Below, one piece after another: positions 60,391 to 64,000 of a stretch of 64,000 nt of DNA. Under the pieces are notes generated by a model that ran no database searches, was not told the DNA's origin, and saw only the letters and a program-made list of their open reading frames with translations. The DNA is from CAZGUH01 sp964529005 (lineage in GTDB: Bacteria > Actinomycetota > Acidimicrobiia > Acidimicrobiales > Ilumatobacteraceae), in NCBI GenBank assembly GCA_964529005.1, contig CAZGUH010000009.1, positions 1 to 64,000 on the forward strand, given 5' to 3'. The first letter of the stretch is position 1, and the number at the start of each line of letters is the position of its first letter. The position numbers were made by a program, and so were the translations under genes.

Positions 60391-61130
60391 GACTCCACCG
60401 ACGTCCGAAGCGCCAACACAGTGTCCGCGAGTTCCGGTCGACAGATCAGCAGGTCAGGCAGCCACAGGCTCGGTTGGTTGTATCGCAGCGGTGATCCGTC
60501 GAGCCTCGACACGTGCAGACCGGCGGCGGCCGCGACGGCCACCGGCGCCGCGGAATCCCACTCGTATTGTCCGCCCGAATGCGCGTACACCTCCGCGTCG
60601 CCCATGACGACCGCCATCGCCTTCGCCCCGGCCGACCCCATCGGCACGAGCTCGGCGCTCAGACGGCGCGCCAGCTCCGTCGCCTCGGCGGCCGGGCGGG
60701 TTCGACTGACGACGAGCCGCGGAGCGCCCGCGTGCAACGGCGGGAGAACAGGCGCAGGGACGGTGCCGAACGTGAGACCGCGGGCTGGCAGTGCCACGGC
60801 GCCGGCGACGAGTTCGCCATCTGCAACGAACGCGACATGCACCGCCCAGTCGTCACGCGGTGGCTCCGAGAACTCTTGCGTGCCGTCGAGAGGATCGACG
60901 ATCCACACCCGTCGATGGTCGATACGGCGGTCATCGTCCGCTGCCTCCTCGGACACGATGGCGTCGTCCGGGAACCGCCGGGCGATCCGGGCCACGATCA
61001 GGTCGTGGGCGAGCTTGTCTCCTGCCGTCCTGAGCTCCGAACCGCGTCCGCCCGCGGCGCGAAGGTCGACGAGCATCGTGCCCGCGTCGACCGCGATGGC
61101 TCGCGCCGCACGCGCCTCGTTCTCGAACAT
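60378..61130 (-). CDS. cysQ: 3'-phosphoadenosine 5'-phosphate phosphatase
   Basis: A 250-residue inositol-monophosphatase-fold enzyme of the CysQ type, hydrolysing PAP, the by-product of PAPS use, to AMP. Metal and catalytic motifs are IVSEEAADD (near residue 58), VWIVDPLDGTQEF (near 80) and YEWDSAAPVAVAAAAG (near 200). The ATG at 61130 has GGAGGAG 8 nt upstream; a frame 11 codons longer is less likely. Its place directly before cysD, cysNC and behind the binding protein gene, near a sulfotransferase, matches a PAP-clearing function. Confidence 0.9.
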   Translation of the reverse strand: MFENEARAARAIAVDAGTMLVDLRAAGGRGSELRTAGDKLAHDLIVARIARRFPDDAIVSEEAADDDRRIDHRRVWIVDPLDGTQEFSEPPRDDWAVHVAFVADGELVAGAVALPARGLTFGTVPAPVLPPLHAGAPRLVVSRTRPAAEATELARRLSAELVPMGSAGAKAMAVVMGDAEVYAHSGGQYEWDSAAPVAVAAAAGLHVSRLDGSPLRYNQPSLWLPDLLICRPELADTVLALRTSVESCSG

Positions 61131-61178
61131 CGATAGCGCTCCTCCACATCGTCCGCCGACCATGCCGACGAACGCCGA

Positions 61179-62330
61179 TCATCGACCGAAGGCTGTGTTG
61201 AACTCCTCGATCGCTGCCTCCACCTCGTCAGCGGTCATGGTGCCCAGGTTCGGTCGGAGGTCGTCCGGTGTCGCGCCACCATCGCCGAGATCGATCATGG
61301 GAACGAGGCCCTCTCGGCCCTTCTCGACGAATGCCCGCGATCCCTCCATCGTGACGAGGAAGTTGGCGAGCACCTGTGCGGCGTTCGGGTGCTTGGCCCA
61401 AGCTGGCTGGGAGACCACGAACGGAGCGGCATAGATCGGGTGGTCCTGAGGCAGCGCGAACTCGATCGGCGCGCCCGTCTCCTCGGCGATGGCGAAGTTG
61501 ACGGAGGCGTACATCACCGCGGCGATCTCGCCGGCGGTCAACGCCGCGAGCATCGGCGGAGTGGCGGGATAGAAGACCAGATCCTGTTCGGCGAGCTTGC
61601 CGAGGAAGTCCTCGCCGCCGACCTCCTTCAGATAGCTCACGAACGGCGCGTACGGTGAACTCGGCTCGACCATCCCGATCCTCCCCTTCAAGGCAGGATC
61701 CAACAGGCCCTCGACACCGGTGATGGGCTGGGAGACCTCGCTCGGATTCCACGCCAGGGCGACGGTCGCGAAGCCGTGGATGAAGGCCTTGCCGTCCAGA
61801 AGCCGCCACTTCGCGTCGAGTGCGGCGATGTCCGGACCAGCGAAGTCGACCAGGCGTGTGGGATCTTCGCCGAGATTGCGGTTCTCCCACACCGTGTCGT
61901 TGTGCATGTAGAGGTCGGCGCCCGCCTGCCCAGACTCCCGCTCGACGTCGAGCTTCGGTTCCGCCTCGACGGACGTGAGTCGAACGAACGTCATGTCGAT
62001 CTCGGGATACGCCTGCTCGAAGGCCTTCTCGACGGCGGCCAACTGGTCCGGCGTTGCCGATCCGTACAGCGTGACCTCACCCTCGGCATTGGCCGCGTCC
62101 ACGATCGCCTGCCACTCGGCGTCCGCAGCCATATCGCCGCCAGTGGTGGCCGGCGACTGAGCGGTCGACGTCGGAACAGACGACGAGGGCGCATCCGTCG
62201 CGCTCGGACTCGCTGGCGCCGCGGCGGAAGTGGTCGGGGCGTCGCTGTCGGCGTCATCGTCGCCACACCCCGCGATGACGGCGCCCAAGAGGGCGAAGAG
62301 CGATGCGACTGAGACAACACGGCCGTGCAT
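61179..62330 (-). CDS. ABC importer substrate-binding lipoprotein (COG1840-like)
   Basis: A 383-residue extracellular binding protein. Signal peptide with lipobox GAVIAGC (Cys near residue 22), then an acidic and a Ser/Thr/Ala-rich linker to about 65. The mature part starts WQAIVDAANAEGEVTLYGSA, typical of iron(III)/FbpA-like family 1 binding proteins. Ligand-contact tyrosines of classical FbpA are not evident, so the ligand need not be iron. GAGGAG 7 nt before the ATG. It heads the unit SBP - cysQ - cysD - cysNC and has its own near-consensus promoter. Confidence 0.87.
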   Translation of the reverse strand: MHGRVVSVASLFALLGAVIAGCGDDDADSDAPTTSAAAPASPSATDAPSSSVPTSTAQSPATTGGDMAADAEWQAIVDAANAEGEVTLYGSATPDQLAAVEKAFEQAYPEIDMTFVRLTSVEAEPKLDVERESGQAGADLYMHNDTVWENRNLGEDPTRLVDFAGPDIAALDAKWRLLDGKAFIHGFATVALAWNPSEVSQPITGVEGLLDPALKGRIGMVEPSSPYAPFVSYLKEVGGEDFLGKLAEQDLVFYPATPPMLAALTAGEIAAVMYASVNFAIAEETGAPIEFALPQDHPIYAAPFVVSQPAWAKHPNAAQVLANFLVTMEGSRAFVEKGREGLVPMIDLGDGGATPDDLRPNLGTMTADEVEAAIEEFNTAFGR

Positions 62331-62441
62331 GTAGTGACTCCTCGACAGGTCAGGGTGCATCGAGGGCAGGTTCGCAGGGCGTGCTACGGCTCCGGCAGAA
62401 CCGAAGCCAAGGACACCTCCCCCGGCCCCCAATTCATGGCA

Positions 62442-62470
62442 ATGATATGCCCGGTCTTCGGCACCGTCAA
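62442..62470 (-). promoter_or_regulatory. Promoter of the SBP-cysQ-cysD-cysNC unit
   Basis: Minus strand TTGACG (62465-62470), 17-bp spacer, TATCAT (62442-62447), in the 149-bp gap after the sulfotransferase gene. Confidence 0.7.
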
Positions 62471-62479
62471 GAGACGCGT

Positions 62480-63622
62480 TCAGAAGTAGGACCGGTAGCG
62501 ATCGACGTACGCGCCGAACATCTCGTGCACCGCAGGTGTCGTGAGCCCGTAGTCCTCCAAGCGATAGAAGGTGCTCTCCTGCTTCTCCTGCGGATGCGAA
62601 CGCTCCCATGCCGCGATCTGATGCGCTGCCTGCTCGCCGAACGGAACACCGCTGAACTCGTAGATCCCACGGGCCACCCGCCCGGCGTCTGCGACCACGT
62701 CTCGATAGGCAACGTCGGCGACTCGGCGGCCGTCCGGACCGTCGACGAAGGCGAGAAAGCGCTCCATCGCGACGGTCTGGTTCCGAAGCCACATGTCGCG
62801 AGCCGCAGCGCGTGCGACGACCTGACCTCTGATCTCGAGCGCGTTCTCCACCAAACGCAGCAACGACGCGATGCTGGTGGCCGGATCTCGATGGGGCATC
62901 ACCAAGGTCGCATCGGGAAACGTCTCGATCAAGGCTGGAAGCGCGAGCAGGTGCGCTGGAGCCTTGAGCAGCCACCGCCGCGTCGATCTCGGTTGATGCT
63001 GCCACTGCACGAACTGCAGCTGGCGGCGCAGATACTGGTACTCCGGTCGGCGGTCCGCCCCGAGAGCCCACTCCTGGAACTCCGGGACGAAGCGTTCGGG
63101 ACGCTGGAGCAGGAACGAACGGCGAAGAAGGATCGTCTCCATCTCCGGCTCGTCCACACGAACGGTGTGGAAGCGGAAGACCTTCGTCATCTCCTCGGCA
63201 AGAGGCCGGGCGAGCTCGATCCGCGGATCGGGCGCTCCAGGCGCCGAACCCTCGACCGGGAACAGGTGAGCCGCCTGCCAGAACAAGAGCGTGTTCCACC
63301 CAGGGTCGCTTCCCAGCAGTCCGAACAGCTTCGACGTACCGGTTCGCTGACGTCCGATGATGATCACCGGCGCATGGATCCTCTCGTCCGCGATCTCCGG
63401 ATGACGGGCGAAGTACGCCTGCATCCGCAGACGGTCCGTGAGTGCGGTCAGCAGTGCGCTGTGTTCGCGCGCGAGCGCAGATTCACGATCCACGAATGTG
63501 GCATGGTTCAACGCGTCGACGAGGCGCTCGAGCGGCTCGATGAACAGGTCGTCACCGAAGTCGTCCAAGCCTGTCGCCTGCGTCGCGGCCTCAAGCAGTT
63601 CGTTGCTCGATAGGTCAGACAC
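62480..63622 (-). CDS. PAPS-dependent sulfotransferase
   Basis: A 380-residue sulfotransferase. The 5'-phosphosulfate loop is APVIIIGRQRTGTSKLFGLL (near residue 88; family GxxRSGTT) and the 3'-phosphate-binding stretch is ATLVMPHRDPATSIASLLRL (near 240). RRWLLKAPAHLLALP is the usual strand before it. It moves sulfate from PAPS to a hydroxyl or amino group of a small molecule or glycan; the acceptor is unknown. The GTG start is preceded by GGAGAACGGAAG. The next four genes on the strand make PAPS and clear PAP, which supports a real sulfation function. Confidence 0.87.
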   Translation of the reverse strand: MSDLSSNELLEAATQATGLDDFGDDLFIEPLERLVDALNHATFVDRESALAREHSALLTALTDRLRMQAYFARHPEIADERIHAPVIIIGRQRTGTSKLFGLLGSDPGWNTLLFWQAAHLFPVEGSAPGAPDPRIELARPLAEEMTKVFRFHTVRVDEPEMETILLRRSFLLQRPERFVPEFQEWALGADRRPEYQYLRRQLQFVQWQHQPRSTRRWLLKAPAHLLALPALIETFPDATLVMPHRDPATSIASLLRLVENALEIRGQVVARAAARDMWLRNQTVAMERFLAFVDGPDGRRVADVAYRDVVADAGRVARGIYEFSGVPFGEQAAHQIAAWERSHPQEKQESTFYRLEDYGLTTPAVHEMFGAYVDRYRSYF

Positions 63623-63694
63623 CGTCTTCCGTTCTCCTCGTATGTCCCTGCAGCATGTTGGGGGAATCGCCGACATGCGCTCGCGCGCGGGTCG

Positions 63695-64000
63695 CTACCG
63701 CCGTCTTGTCGCAAAGTGAGCGCGTCTCCGCGCGATCTCTCGTGCACGGTGCCCGGGGCTCACGACGTTCCAACCGATCGTCGAGCGCAACTCGTCCAGT
63801 GAGACTGCACGTGCATCGACACTTGGTTCCCGATCGCACCAGAGCCACCGAACGACGACGACTCCTCGCTGGTAACCGGTGGTATCGAGCCAGTTCGCAC
63901 AGCCGATGTCATCCGGGCCGACAACGATCCGAGCGGAGCCGTCTGCCTCGATGTGCACGTCCGATCCCATCAAGCTCGTGGACCTGTTGATCAGATCGGG
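63695..64000 (-). CDS. C-terminal part of a DUF1214-like protein (cut by window edge)
   Basis: The last 101 codons of a minus-strand gene continuing beyond the window. VHIEADGSARIVVGPDDIG, then ANWLDTTGYQRGVVVVRWLW, resembles the end of DUF1214-containing proteins, whose N-terminal part would lie outside. The frame is open to the edge. Function unknown. It precedes the sulfotransferase gene by 72 bp and may be co-transcribed with it. Confidence 0.6.
   Translation of the reverse strand, partial: PDLINRSTSLMGSDVHIEADGSARIVVGPDDIGCANWLDTTGYQRGVVVVRWLWCDREPSVDARAVSLDELRSTIGWNVVSPGHRAREIARRRAHFATRRR

Noticed and set aside
1..64000. tRNA, rRNA, CRISPR array, prophage or origin
   Set aside because: I saw no tRNA-like cloverleaf, no rRNA stretch, no regularly spaced repeats and no phage structural genes. 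Reading by eye cannot exclude a single tRNA.

Overview
The window is a 64 kb piece of a high-GC actinobacterial chromosome. Family content (F420-dependent luciferase-like oxidoreductases, mycothiol/maleylpyruvate-isomerase-like proteins, PASTA kinase-like protein, SCP2, TIGR03085-type proteins) and the ligA - MetE-like - mnmA - cysteine desulfurase order fit Actinobacteria. A marine or freshwater acidimicrobial lineage is my guess, not something the sequence proves. The assembly is a draft: 100 Ns at 33733-33832 are flanked by an identical 55-bp sequence.

Layout of the first part (1-38.7 kb), ordinary chromosome with very high GC. A three-gene signalling operon (SpoIIE-type phosphatase, double-PAS histidine kinase, receiver fused to an RsbW-like ATPase) is followed by a membrane SGNH hydrolase, a MocR-type regulator with a divergent small gene, a flavin monooxygenase and a complete siderophore-type iron ABC importer with an iron-box-like palindrome. 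Next come a Cys-rich metallothionein-like peptide, a YbaK-type deacylase coupled to a DEAD-box helicase, and a P450 with no normal start codon. leuA sits behind a leucine leader peptide and attenuator. pyrF, serA, an SCP2 protein and an SDR follow, then a PASTA-repeat protein whose kinase domain has lost its catalytic residues, ligA, a MetE-like protein, mnmA, a cysteine desulfurase, galT and small enzymes. Many genes here seem leaderless: a TAnnnT-type -10 box ends 6-9 nt before the start codon.

An IS630-family element (38676-39848) sits in the stop codon of a truncated VOC gene and marks the switch to the second part.

The second part (39.9-64 kb) has lower GC and almost all genes on the minus strand. 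It is a catabolic and sulfation island with three related DxH amidohydrolases, a D-aminoacylase-type amidohydrolase, a carboxymuconolactone-decarboxylase-like protein, two LLM flavin oxidoreductases, a quinone-oxidoreductase-like MDR, an NDP-forming acyl-CoA synthetase, a fumarylacetoacetase-family protein, an SDR and a crotonase. Then come an ABC importer split over two transcription units, cysD, fused cysNC, cysQ and a sulfotransferase. Together these make PAPS, spend it and remove PAP, without any sulfate-reduction gene in view. Several transcription units start at promoters of the form TTGACx, 17 bp, TAnnAT, and four carry TGATCA at or beside the -10, suggesting shared control. The substrate is unknown.
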